Assembly: GCA_046590205.1 (NCBI GenBank)
Contig: JBKJTT010000012.1
Coordinates: 1-16,461 of the forward strand
Source of the DNA: DATDEW01 sp046590205
GTDB taxonomy: Bacteria > Bacteroidota > Ignavibacteria > Palsa-1295
Length of the DNA: 16,461 bases
Direction: 5' to 3'
Part shown: piece by piece, positions 6,907 to 13,540 of the stretch
Position numbering within the stretch: position 1 is the stretch's first letter
Layout of the letters: each line of letters starts with the position of its first letter
The notes under the pieces: generated by a model
Databases searched by the model: none
What the model was told of the DNA's origin: nothing
The model's input: only the letters and a program-made list of their open reading frames with translations
Position numbers and translations under genes: made by a program

Positions 6907-7452
6907 ATGGGAAAAAAGATCATGATCATCGGAAATGGGGGTTCGGGTAAATCTACTTTATCTATCGGGCTTGGCAAAATGCTAGATATCCCTGTCACGC
7001 ATCTTGATCTTATGACATTCTCCTCAACAGGCGAGCCTGTTGGTCTTGAACCAATGGTCGGCAAACTTCGCGAGGTGCTTTTGCGTGATAAGTGGATCGT
7101 TGAAGGGTGGTCATATCAATCAACGATGCAAGAACGTATTAATAATGCCGATACCATCATCTACCTTGCTTATCCGCTGTGGTACTGTTATTGGAATGCT
7201 CTAAAACGGCAAGTAAAGTCAACATTTCGCCCTGATCCGTTCTCCCCGATAAGGACCTCACTCTGGAGGAAATCATCATACATAGCAAAAGCAATGTGGC
7301 GTGTACATAGAGTTCATATCCCTGAAGCAGAGGACATGCTTTCTAAAGTAAAGGAAAAATATATCTACAAGATACGTTCGAGAAGAGTCTTAGGCAAACA
7401 GATGAAGTCGTGGGAGACTAGTAGAGATGCGGGCGGCGAACCACCCGCATAA
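6907..7452 (+). CDS. Small P-loop nucleotide kinase (adenylate kinase / FlaR topology-modulation family)
   Basis: A 181-residue P-loop protein. The Walker A loop GNGGSGKST is at residues 9-17, right after the first strand KKIMIIG. A substrate-binding segment (HLDLMTFSSTGEP), WIVEGWSYQSTMQERI and ADTIIYLAYPLWYCYWNALKRQ follow. This matches the adenylate-kinase-like proteins annotated as FlaR or DNA topology modulation protein, which probably phosphorylate a nucleotide or small metabolite; the true substrate is unknown. I chose the ATG at 6907 because the P-loop strand begins there; an upstream TTG at 6877 would add residues with no family support. There is no ribosome-binding site, and a -7 promoter element ends 4 nt before the ATG. 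The last codons lie in a hairpin shared with the convergent FKBP gene. Confidence 0.8.
   Translation: MGKKIMIIGNGGSGKSTLSIGLGKMLDIPVTHLDLMTFSSTGEPVGLEPMVGKLREVLLRDKWIVEGWSYQSTMQERINNADTIIYLAYPLWYCYWNALKRQVKSTFRPDPFSPIRTSLWRKSSYIAKAMWRVHRVHIPEAEDMLSKVKEKYIYKIRSRRVLGKQMKSWETSRDAGGEPPA
7427..7450 (-). terminator. Terminator-like hairpin between convergent kinase and FKBP genes
   Basis: ATGCGGGCGG (7427-7436) and CCACCCGCAT (7441-7450) pair over 10 positions around a 4-nt loop. On the minus strand the single non-Watson-Crick pair is a G-U wobble and the loop is UUCG; on the plus strand it is an A-C mismatch. The stem is therefore better for transcripts coming from FKBP, whose stop codon lies 15 nt away. 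It overlaps the last kinase codons. There is no T-tract, so termination is uncertain; it may instead stabilise the 3' end. Confidence 0.45.
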
Positions 7453-7465
7453 GATAAGACTATAC

Positions 7466-7966
7466 TTACTGTACACCGATGAGTTCTACATCAAAGATGA
7501 GCCATGCATCTACCGGAATGTTGCTTCCCGGAGGCGGCTGTGAGCCGTATGCAAGGTGCGGTGGAATGATGAGTTTGCGTTTGCCGCCAACTTTCATCGT
7601 CAGAAAACCTTCATCCCAACCCTGAATAACTCTGCCTGCACCGACTGTAAACTTCAACGGCTCCGGATGTCCGAACTTCGGATCCTGATTCGAATCAAAC
7701 GGAGTACCGTCAACAAGCTTCCCTGTGTACATTACCGAAACGGTTTGCCCTGCCTTTGGTGAAGCGCCTTTGCCTACTTTGGCATCAATGTATTTCAAGC
7801 CCGAAGGATTGATGGTAGTGTCGCCGCTCTTTATCGGCTCTACCGGTGGTGGTGCTGGGGCTGCTGCCGTAGCCGGTTCAGGTGTTGGCTGTATCTGTGC
7901 TTCTTCTTCTTTCTTTGAGCAGCTGATAAGCCCGAGAACAATAAATAATGCAAGTGTTTTTTTCAT
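7466..7966 (-). CDS. FKBP-type peptidyl-prolyl cis-trans isomerase lipoprotein
   Basis: A 166-residue protein with a type II signal peptide (MKKTLALFIVLGLISC, lipidated Cys16) and a Glu/Pro/Ala-rich spacer of about 50 residues. The C-terminal FKBP domain (about 65-166) contains VSVMYTGKLVDGTPFDSN, FTVGAGRVIQGWDEG, MKVGGKRKLIIPPHLAYG and the final FDVELIGV strand. The active-site residues Tyr, Phe-Asp, Val-Ile and Trp are present, so isomerase activity is expected. Such lipoproteins assist folding of proline-containing proteins in the periplasm or at the surface. The gene lies 30 nt after rsgA on the same strand and is probably co-transcribed with it. The flexible spacer would hold the catalytic domain away from the membrane. 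Confidence 0.92.
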   Translation of the reverse strand: MKKTLALFIVLGLISCSKKEEEAQIQPTPEPATAAAPAPPPVEPIKSGDTTINPSGLKYIDAKVGKGASPKAGQTVSVMYTGKLVDGTPFDSNQDPKFGHPEPLKFTVGAGRVIQGWDEGFLTMKVGGKRKLIIPPHLAYGSQPPPGSNIPVDAWLIFDVELIGVQ

Positions 7967-7996
7967 AAGAAATAATTAAAGTAAAATTTGTGTCAT

Positions 7997-9091
7997 TTAC
8001 ATACCACTATCGCGTTTCTTCCGTTCCGCAACTGCTTCTTCATAAATCATAAGATAACTGTTATGCCGCCATCCGGGTATCTTACCTTCTTCGACTGCTG
8101 CATAGACAGCGCATCCCGGCTCATGGGTATGAGTACAATTTGTCATGTCGCACTGGTACTGATACGGAGCAAACTCGGCGTAATGAAATTTCAGATTATC
8201 CGCATCGAGTTCATGATTGAAAAACTCTCTGACACCAGGTGTATCAATAATAAAAGCATTCACTGACCCGGCAAGAGGTACCATCACGGAGTTCGTCGTC
8301 GTATGTGCCCCGCGGCGTTCTTTGCGGGTAAGTACTCCTATCTTCGCCGACTCATCTCCCATCAGTTTGTTGACGATCGAAGATTTCCCCACTCCGGAGC
8401 GGCCTGCAAGTACGCTGACCTTTCCTTCGAGTGAATCACGAAGTGTGTCAATACCTTCGCCGCTTTCGCTTGATGTGAGAAACGAACCGTATCCAAGTGA
8501 TGCGTAATGGTCAAGTGCATCATGAATAAATTCGCGGCGTGGGTCAAGCACTAATAGATCCGCTTTATTGACAACGATAACTATTTCAAGATCGCCTTCA
8601 AGACCTGCGACGATATACCTATCAATGACCGATGATAAAAACTGTGGTTCGATAGAACTCGAAATAATAAGCAGCCGATCTACATTCGCGGCGATGACCT
8701 GCTCGAAAACATCTTTTCGTTTATGTGCCTTGCGAGATAACTTTGTTCTACGTGTATAAACCGTGCGAATAATATTATCACCGCCTTCAATACCAAGTTC
8801 GATACCCACCTCATCGCCGACAGTGACGAGCGTTGAATTCTGATTTTCGGAAGTCGTGCTCTTGATGGTCTTCGCCTTGTACCCCTCGCCTTCGGGAGTC
8901 ATCAAATGGTAGTAGGCGCTCTCCGAGCCAATGACTCGCGCGCGAAGCAGTGACTCATCGGTTTTCTTCGGCTCTTTTTCGATACGTTCGCGGTGGCGAA
9001 TATCTTTCTTGCGGACGCGGTCAACATTCGAGCGGCGTATCCGCTCGGTGGATTGGTCTATCGAATCGAGGTATTGTCTTCCCTTTGGCAT
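7997..9091 (-). CDS. rsgA: Ribosome small-subunit-dependent GTPase A
   Basis: A 364-residue circularly permuted GTPase. The order is an OB-like fold (about 45-115), G4 NKAD (175-178), a G5-like TSSESGEG (206-213), G1 GRSGVGKSS (230-238, Lys236), a G2 region GAHTTT (261-266), G3 DTPG (283-286), and a zinc-binding tail with Cys314, Cys319, His321/His323 and Cys327. RsgA (YjeQ) checks late 30S subunit maturation and releases RbfA in a GTP-dependent way. The N-terminus carries about 40 strongly basic residues, longer than usual, which may aid rRNA binding. A TATATTTG promoter element lies 39 nt upstream. FKBP follows 30 nt downstream in the same direction. Confidence 0.96.
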   Translation of the reverse strand: MPKGRQYLDSIDQSTERIRRSNVDRVRKKDIRHRERIEKEPKKTDESLLRARVIGSESAYYHLMTPEGEGYKAKTIKSTTSENQNSTLVTVGDEVGIELGIEGGDNIIRTVYTRRTKLSRKAHKRKDVFEQVIAANVDRLLIISSSIEPQFLSSVIDRYIVAGLEGDLEIVIVVNKADLLVLDPRREFIHDALDHYASLGYGSFLTSSESGEGIDTLRDSLEGKVSVLAGRSGVGKSSIVNKLMGDESAKIGVLTRKERRGAHTTTNSVMVPLAGSVNAFIIDTPGVREFFNHELDADNLKFHYAEFAPYQYQCDMTNCTHTHEPGCAVYAAVEEGKIPGWRHNSYLMIYEEAVAERKKRDSGM

Positions 9092-9130
9092 GAAGTGCGA
9101 AGTATAACAAGGGAGAATATGCTCTGGTCA

Positions 9131-9138
9131 CAAATATA
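9131..9138 (-). promoter_or_regulatory. Putative -7 promoter element for rsgA
   Basis: The minus strand reads TATATTTG followed by TG, the same ten bases as the element before ftsK. It lies 39 nt before the rsgA ATG, giving a leader of about 33 nt, in the 89-bp gap between rsgA and the TIMP-like gene. No convincing TTTG partner lies 19-21 nt upstream. Confidence 0.45.
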
Positions 9139-9180
9139 TTTTACCTTACCTACAGAAAGTAATAACCATTTATCATAGCT

Positions 9181-9651
9181 TTATTTAACGTTGATACCTT
9201 CTCCGAGGTCTTTTAGGTCTTCATCTGCTCGGCTTATGTGTTTTGTTCTTGAACATAGACCGGTTGAGAGTTGGGTTGTGTCTGCATAACGTCTCCGAGC
9301 ATAGACAAGATAACTTTGGTCTTCCATAAAATAGTACCCACAACTTACTCCATCGCGGGCACATATTATTTCAATAGTATCTTTGACTTGGCCTTTCCAT
9401 ACCTTTTCTACGAGAAAAAGATGTCGGTACAAGTCGTCTGAACTTCCATAATTAGCATGCCGCATATTTGTATCAAGATAGTCGTAGCTGACAATCTTAC
9501 CGATAAAAACACAATCAGCCCCGATGAGTGCTTCTTTCGGAGGTGGTGGCGGAACACATGAACATGCACCAAGCGGAGAGCTATAAATAGTAAGTGCTAT
9601 AACGAGAATAGCACTTGCTGTAAATAGAAAATATTTATTCCTATTGAACAT
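9181..9651 (-). CDS. Exported TIMP/netrin-like domain protein
   Basis: A 156-residue protein with an N-terminal hydrophobic export signal ending PLGAC. The mature part begins with a Cys-x-Cys pair (Cys30, Cys32), followed by a proline run and ALIGADCVFIGKIVS, FLVEKVWKGQVKDTIEI, GVSCGYYFMEDQSYLVYA and GLCSRTKHISRADEDL. This Cys pattern and strand order resemble bacterial proteins of the tissue-inhibitor-of-metalloproteinase (TIMP) / netrin-like OB fold. In animals the N-terminal Cys binds the protease zinc; in bacteria the role is mostly unproven. LGAC also fits a lipobox, so it may be a lipoprotein lipidated at Cys30, which would block that mechanism. Its ATG overlaps the end of the upstream gene by 11 nt, with no Shine-Dalgarno, implying translational coupling. 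Confidence 0.65.
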   Translation of the reverse strand: MFNRNKYFLFTASAILVIALTIYSSPLGACSCVPPPPPKEALIGADCVFIGKIVSYDYLDTNMRHANYGSSDDLYRHLFLVEKVWKGQVKDTIEIICARDGVSCGYYFMEDQSYLVYARRRYADTTQLSTGLCSRTKHISRADEDLKDLGEGINVK

Positions 9652-10450
9652 TCACCGTTAGCGGTGCGCTTCTTGCGTACTCCACTTTGTCTTTTCGAAT
9701 CATCATAGATAGGTTTGCAGTGCCGGGTTTGAGATCAGGCGGAGCGGTGAACTCGAGAGCAAGCCCGCCGGGAGCCATTCCGCAACTCTCGACAAAAATT
9801 CTCCACTGTTTTCCGTTTTGCTCGATGAAGAGGAAGTTACCAGTCACGACGCGGTCCCAATCTGTCTGAATACGTCTATTGAGCAATGTGTATTGCTCTG
9901 ATTTGGACATTTTGTTGTAACCGACATTCAGGTCAAGCTCGGTGATAATATTCGTTGGGTCAACCATCGTTGACGGAAGAAATCCTTCGCCGACAACTCT
10001 AAGTTTTTCGAGAGGTTTGACAGTACCATCAATACGATGGAGTTTCACTTCTGCCGCAGGAGTAACTGAAAACTTATACGGCACAGACGCATCTCTGTCA
10101 TTCAAGATAAAAAGTGTCGCATCACCTTCAACAAGTGTCGTTGGTACCATAAAGGTAGCCATTGCAGAATCTCCGAGTGTCTTATAGGAGCCAAGTGAAG
10201 TAAATATCTGCTTGCCTTTTTGTTCAATGCGAAGAATTGGTATATCCTGTTTTATCCAGGACAAGAGTTTTTCGGCAGTGCAGCTTGAGCGATCAATGGT
10301 TTCTTCGAGGTTCGGATTCTCGAAAATGATAACAGCCATTTGTCCCGGGGCTATCTGTTTGGGGTAAGAATATATCTTCAGTCGTGCCGCAAAAAGTGTA
10401 GCGGGGACAACGAGTAAAGCGGTAAGGATACCGAGTACAAATGTACGCAT
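9641..10450 (-). CDS. Secreted protein of unknown function
   Basis: I do not recognise this 269-residue protein. It has a signal peptide of about 22 residues (MRTFVLGILTALLVVPATLF), then a beta-rich sequence with short strands (LKIYSYPKQIAPGQMAVIIFENPN, TLFILNDRDASVPYKFSV, LRVVGEGFLPS, GTANLSMMIRKDK). The GEGF segment and the closing part resemble IPT/TIG-like or other immunoglobulin-like sandwiches, but this is weak. It has only two cysteines in the mature part (SSC near 57, ESCG near 224), which could form a disulfide. A good ribosome-binding site, AAGGAGAAGATC, stands before the ATG. The stop overlaps the start of the TIMP-like gene by 11 nt, so the two are probably made together in the envelope. 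Confidence 0.7.
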   Translation of the reverse strand: MRTFVLGILTALLVVPATLFAARLKIYSYPKQIAPGQMAVIIFENPNLEETIDRSSCTAEKLLSWIKQDIPILRIEQKGKQIFTSLGSYKTLGDSAMATFMVPTTLVEGDATLFILNDRDASVPYKFSVTPAAEVKLHRIDGTVKPLEKLRVVGEGFLPSTMVDPTNIITELDLNVGYNKMSKSEQYTLLNRRIQTDWDRVVTGNFLFIEQNGKQWRIFVESCGMAPGGLALEFTAPPDLKPGTANLSMMIRKDKVEYARSAPLTVNVQ

Positions 10451-10575
10451 GATCTTCTCCTTTTTTTCTGGGTAAGGAACAACACAGTTCGGTGAGATGG
10501 CTCGCGTTAAGCTTAAAAATCAACAGCGAAACCCAAGGAGACATTCCACAATCAATTATCCCCTACCCAAAAACA

Positions 10576-10601
10576 AAAAGGCAGGGATTACCCTGCCTTT
10601 T
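10576..10601 (-). terminator. Rho-independent terminator of secG
   Basis: An 11-bp perfect stem (10576-10586 with 10591-10601, 4-nt loop) has GGCAGGG/CCCTGCC at its core. On the minus strand the arm is followed by a T-rich run read from 10580 down to about 10570. It lies 24 nt after the secG stop and separates secG from the downstream secreted-protein gene. Confidence 0.88.
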
Positions 10602-10624
10602 GATAAATATCCAAACGATACCAG

Positions 10625-10999
10625 TTACTTTGCCGGAGGTGCTGGAGTCGGAACCTGGACCGGAGCTGATTGCGCTCCCGGTGGCACTACCTGCGGCTGC
10701 CCACCAGGCATTGACTGAACCGGAGCCGGACCATCGCGGAGCGGATTAACGATCTGTCCCGTGCTTGTCGGTAAGAAAAGACGGTTTACAGCAATCGAGA
10801 ACAGCATAAAAATTGCTGCGATAACGATAGTTGCCTTCGTCAGGAAGTCTGAAGCGCGGCGAACGCCGAACATCGTACCAACAGAACCCGGCGCGCCAAG
10901 TCCGCCTGCAAGACCATTACCCTTAGCCGCTTGAGCCAAAACAACAAGCGAAAGAAGGATACAAAGTATGATAATAAGTACTACTAAAACTGTAAACAT
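10625..10999 (-). CDS. secG: Preprotein translocase subunit SecG
   Basis: A 124-residue protein with the SecG layout. Membrane segment 1 is at about residues 3-23. A cytoplasmic loop follows with AAKGNGLAGGLGAPGSVGTMFGVRRASDFLTKAT, where the Gly-rich FG..RASDFL stretch is the family hallmark. Membrane segment 2 is at about 56-75. SecG sits beside SecYE and raises the efficiency of protein export. The C-terminal tail of about 45 residues is rich in Pro, Gly and Gln and is longer than in many SecG proteins; its role is unknown. The gene has its own terminator. No Shine-Dalgarno or clear TAnnTTTG element precedes the ATG. lysC lies 94 nt upstream in the same direction, so read-through from it is possible. 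Confidence 0.93.
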   Translation of the reverse strand: MFTVLVVLIIILCILLSLVVLAQAAKGNGLAGGLGAPGSVGTMFGVRRASDFLTKATIVIAAIFMLFSIAVNRLFLPTSTGQIVNPLRDGPAPVQSMPGGQPQVVPPGAQSAPVQVPTPAPPAK

Positions 11000-11093
11000 G
11001 CGAAAATCTCGTTAATGTTGAATTATCCACAAAAAGGGAGATAGAAAACAAGGATATTGGGAAAGTGTTCCGCGTTATCTGCTTCCTTATAGG

Positions 11094-12521
11094 TTACTCG
11101 AAAAACTCTCGGTGCAATTTCCGGAGTGCCTCTTCAGCTCGCACTTCATCGACAAGCGCAATAATACTTGATTCAACAGGAAAAACAGCACGTACTGGAA
11201 ACCCACGGAGTGTACGTAGCATTCGTTCGCGGATAGCCGACAAGTCCTGCGATGCTTCGCGGTAACGGATAAGAAGCGAAAGCGCGGCGAGGGGTTTTTC
11301 CTCTTCTACTTTATACCCCGCATCTTTGAGCGCGCGGATAAGTCCGCGTTTCTCGTCGCGTCGTATGGAGAGCGTGATCTCCGTATCACTTGCCCAATAA
11401 TAGTATGCTCGCTTAAATGCGAATGACGGTATTGTCTCCGCCGCGAACAGAAGTGTCTCATCCGAGTGCGGCGCACCACTTAAGTACTCTTCCTTCGGTC
11501 GTTTGATGTAAAGTGTTGTGATGTTCGTCTCCAACGCAAGAGCGATGGGTTTTGGCGAACGTATCACTCCGAGAGCTTCGGTGACGATAGTGCCGCGATG
11601 TGCTTTCTTGAGCGGTGCAGTTACGCGTATGGTTGCATCAGAATGTTTTTCAAGTAATGGCTTTGCTACCTTCGGGTAGAGAGCTCGAACGCCGCGACGA
11701 CCCATCTCATCTGCTTCTTCAAACGAAAGATGACGTATTGGTTTAGCAGTTTTTATTAGTTCAGGGTCAGCTGTATAGATGCCAGGTACTGTCTTCCAGA
11801 TAACTATCTCCTTTGCGCCGAGTGCTGTGCCGAGGAGTGTTGCCGTCAGGTCAGAGCTTTCGCTTCCCATCGTTGTTGTTTCCCCCTGCATCGTCGCGCC
11901 GATAAATCCTTGTGTCAGAATGACAGAACCCTCTTCAAGATGCGGGACTAGTTCGGCGTTCGCTCGTTTGGTTATTTCATCGAGATTAGGTGCTGCATTG
12001 CCAAATTCACCGTTGGTAATGATGAACTTCCGAGCATCAGCGAGCACGACTTGGATACCTCTGTCTTCAAGAAGAGCAGAAATAAGTATAGAGGAGAATC
12101 CTTCTCCTGCGGCAAGAAAACTATCGAGCGTGCGGCGAGAGAGTTCGCGAGTGATAGTAACCCCCTCTACAAGTTTTGAGACATTGCTGGTTATCTTATC
12201 AAGTTTGGAGCGGGTGCGAATATAGATCTCATCGGAGAGCTCAAGCGACTCAGCAAGATCAATATGTCGATTAAGAATACGTTGGAGAGTCTCACCTGCG
12301 ATCAGCGCTTTCCCGTCCTCGGCATCTTCGGCGATGCTGCGAAGTCGGCGTGTCGTATGACCAATAGCAGAGACGACAACGACAAGCCCCGGAAGCCCAC
12401 GCACATGTGAGCGACGAAGCTTCTTGGATTCACTCTGGTGCGTATCAGCGATGATAGTAACCAGAGATTCAAGTCCGCGAATCGAACGTGTTGTGGCTCC
12501 GCCAAATTTATAAACGTACAT
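11094..12521 (-). CDS. lysC: Aspartate kinase
   Basis: A 475-residue monofunctional aspartokinase, the first enzyme of the Lys/Thr/Met/diaminopimelate pathway (aspartate + ATP to aspartyl phosphate). The N-terminal amino-acid-kinase domain begins YKFGGATTRS (4-13). It also contains VVVVSAIG (47-54), SFLAAGEGFSSILIS (134-148), TQGFIGA (203-209), TMGSESSDLTATLLG (217-231) and WKTVPGIYTADPEL (242-255). The C-terminal part (about 325-475) carries two ACT-type regulatory regions, so end-product feedback is expected. Two motifs differ from the common forms: KFGGATT for KFGGTSV, and MGSESSD for GRGGSD. Upstream on the minus strand is a near-match -7 element TAATTTTT (12550-12557, one mismatch), but no Shine-Dalgarno. 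It is transcribed away from birA. Confidence 0.95.
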   Translation of the reverse strand: MYVYKFGGATTRSIRGLESLVTIIADTHQSESKKLRRSHVRGLPGLVVVVSAIGHTTRRLRSIAEDAEDGKALIAGETLQRILNRHIDLAESLELSDEIYIRTRSKLDKITSNVSKLVEGVTITRELSRRTLDSFLAAGEGFSSILISALLEDRGIQVVLADARKFIITNGEFGNAAPNLDEITKRANAELVPHLEEGSVILTQGFIGATMQGETTTMGSESSDLTATLLGTALGAKEIVIWKTVPGIYTADPELIKTAKPIRHLSFEEADEMGRRGVRALYPKVAKPLLEKHSDATIRVTAPLKKAHRGTIVTEALGVIRSPKPIALALETNITTLYIKRPKEEYLSGAPHSDETLLFAAETIPSFAFKRAYYYWASDTEITLSIRRDEKRGLIRALKDAGYKVEEEKPLAALSLLIRYREASQDLSAIRERMLRTLRGFPVRAVFPVESSIIALVDEVRAEEALRKLHREFFE

Positions 12522-12570
12522 AGGATAGTTATAACCGCATAGATTAGGGAAAAATTAAATGAGATTGAGG

Positions 12571-12606
12571 GGTAGTTGGTAGTCGTTAGTCTTTTGTCGT
12601 TAGCAA
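12571..12606. repeat. Short direct repeats of GTCGTTAG
   Basis: GTCGTTAG occurs at 12582-12589 and again at 12596-12603, within a larger run of TAGT/GTAG-like words (12571-12606). It directly borders the palindromic element that begins at 12618. It may be a degenerate tandem repeat or part of that element's flank. No coding function is visible. Confidence 0.4.
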
Positions 12607-12617
12607 GAAGGAAAGGA

Positions 12618-12734
12618 GTCATTGCGAGGAGCGACCGAAGGGAGTGACGAAGCAATCTAAAACCTCACAGAGAGTATCACATCTTGGGAATTTTAGATTG
12701 CTTCGTCGCTTTAAGACTCGCTTCTTGCAATGAC
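12618..12734. repeat. Nested palindromic repeat element (MITE/REP-like)
   Basis: The outer arms are 17 bases each (12618-12634 and 12718-12734) and match as inverted repeats at 15 of 17 positions; both ends carry GTCATTGC/GCAATGAC. The inner arms (12646-12662 and 12691-12707) are a perfect 17-bp inverted repeat and extend to about 20 bp with one wobble pair. A 28-nt unpaired centre separates them. The words ATTGCGAGGAGCGA and GACGAAGCAATCT are typical of a dispersed palindromic repeat seen in many unrelated bacterial genomes. The element fills much of the divergent gap between lysC and birA. It has no transposase and would be a non-autonomous or RNA-structured unit. Confidence 0.8.
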
Positions 12735-12775
12735 AAGTAAGTTATTATTCTCATGTGATGATCCCAAGACTTCCT

Positions 12776-12783
12776 TAATTTTG
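12776..12783 (+). promoter_or_regulatory. Putative -7 promoter element of the birA-coaX-nadC operon, predicting a leaderless mRNA
   Basis: TAATTTTG matches TAnnTTTG and ends exactly 4 nt before the birA ATG at 12788, the same spacing as in front of the P-loop kinase gene. There is no Shine-Dalgarno in this space. No TTTG is found 19-21 nt upstream. Confidence 0.5.
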
Positions 12784-12787
12784 CACA

Positions 12788-13540
12788 ATGTGGAACATTC
12801 ACCAATATGATGAACTTGCTTCGACGCAAGAACTTGCGCGGCAGATGCTCGAAGCGGGGTCTGCAGGGCATGGTGATGTCTATCAGGCATTGCACCAAAC
12901 AGCCGGACGTGGGCGATACGGCACGCGCTCATGGCTCGATGAGCCGGGTGAAAATCTGCTCGTTTCCATCGTATTAACTGATGTATCACCTTCTCTTGCA
13001 AACACGATGCAATTCCTTTGTGGTGTTGCTGTCGTAAAGACGCTTCGCTCACTTCTAACCGTGCAAGGTACCGACCCTAATGATGTTCGGCTTAAGTGGA
13101 CAAACGATATACTCATTGATAAACGTAAAATTGGTGGAGTCCTTTGTGACGCACTTTGGAGTTCGAATGACTTACGCGGGATTGTCGCAGGTATCGGCAT
13201 CAATGTGAATCAGATGTTCTTTGATTCGTCGCTTCGCACTCCGGCAACATCACTTCGGCTTGAAACAAACTTATTCTATCCGCTTGATGAAGTTCGAGCA
13301 GAGCTGCTAAAGCAAGTAGAAATTGCGCTTTCTTCTTACAAAACAAGCGAGATGCTCATGAATGATATCCGCAAAGAACTTGAATGGATGAAGACACTTG
13401 AACGTTTTGATGCTATCGCTCCCGATGGTACTGCCGAAAGTAACCTAAAATATGTTGGCATCACCGATGAAGGTTCGCTTTGGGCTGTCAATGAACAAGG
13501 CGATATGCGAGCATTCCAAAACGCAACATTACGATTATAA
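12788..13540 (+). CDS. birA: Biotin--[acetyl-CoA-carboxylase] ligase (monofunctional, no DNA-binding domain)
   Basis: A 250-residue class I biotin protein ligase, which forms biotinyl-AMP and transfers biotin to a lysine of carboxylase carrier domains. Visible motifs are STQE near the start (12-15), the nucleotide-binding loop TAGRGRYGTRSW (38-49, GRGR at 40-43), LKWTNDILIDKRKIGGVLCD (102-121, with the catalytic-type Lys113), and VAGIGINVN. A small C-terminal SH3-like domain follows. The helix-turn-helix repressor domain of E. coli BirA is absent, so it should not regulate biotin synthesis itself. The start is set by family alignment and by the promoter 4 nt upstream. The coaX ATG follows the stop codon with no gap. 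Confidence 0.94.
   Translation: MWNIHQYDELASTQELARQMLEAGSAGHGDVYQALHQTAGRGRYGTRSWLDEPGENLLVSIVLTDVSPSLANTMQFLCGVAVVKTLRSLLTVQGTDPNDVRLKWTNDILIDKRKIGGVLCDALWSSNDLRGIVAGIGINVNQMFFDSSLRTPATSLRLETNLFYPLDEVRAELLKQVEIALSSYKTSEMLMNDIRKELEWMKTLERFDAIAPDGTAESNLKYVGITDEGSLWAVNEQGDMRAFQNATLRL

Noticed and set aside
12302..12655. Minus-strand frame with LRHSLRSLLAMT at its N-terminus
   Set aside because: Its N-terminus is a translation of the palindromic repeat and the rest lies in another frame of lysC. Such short repeat-derived frames are a common false gene call.
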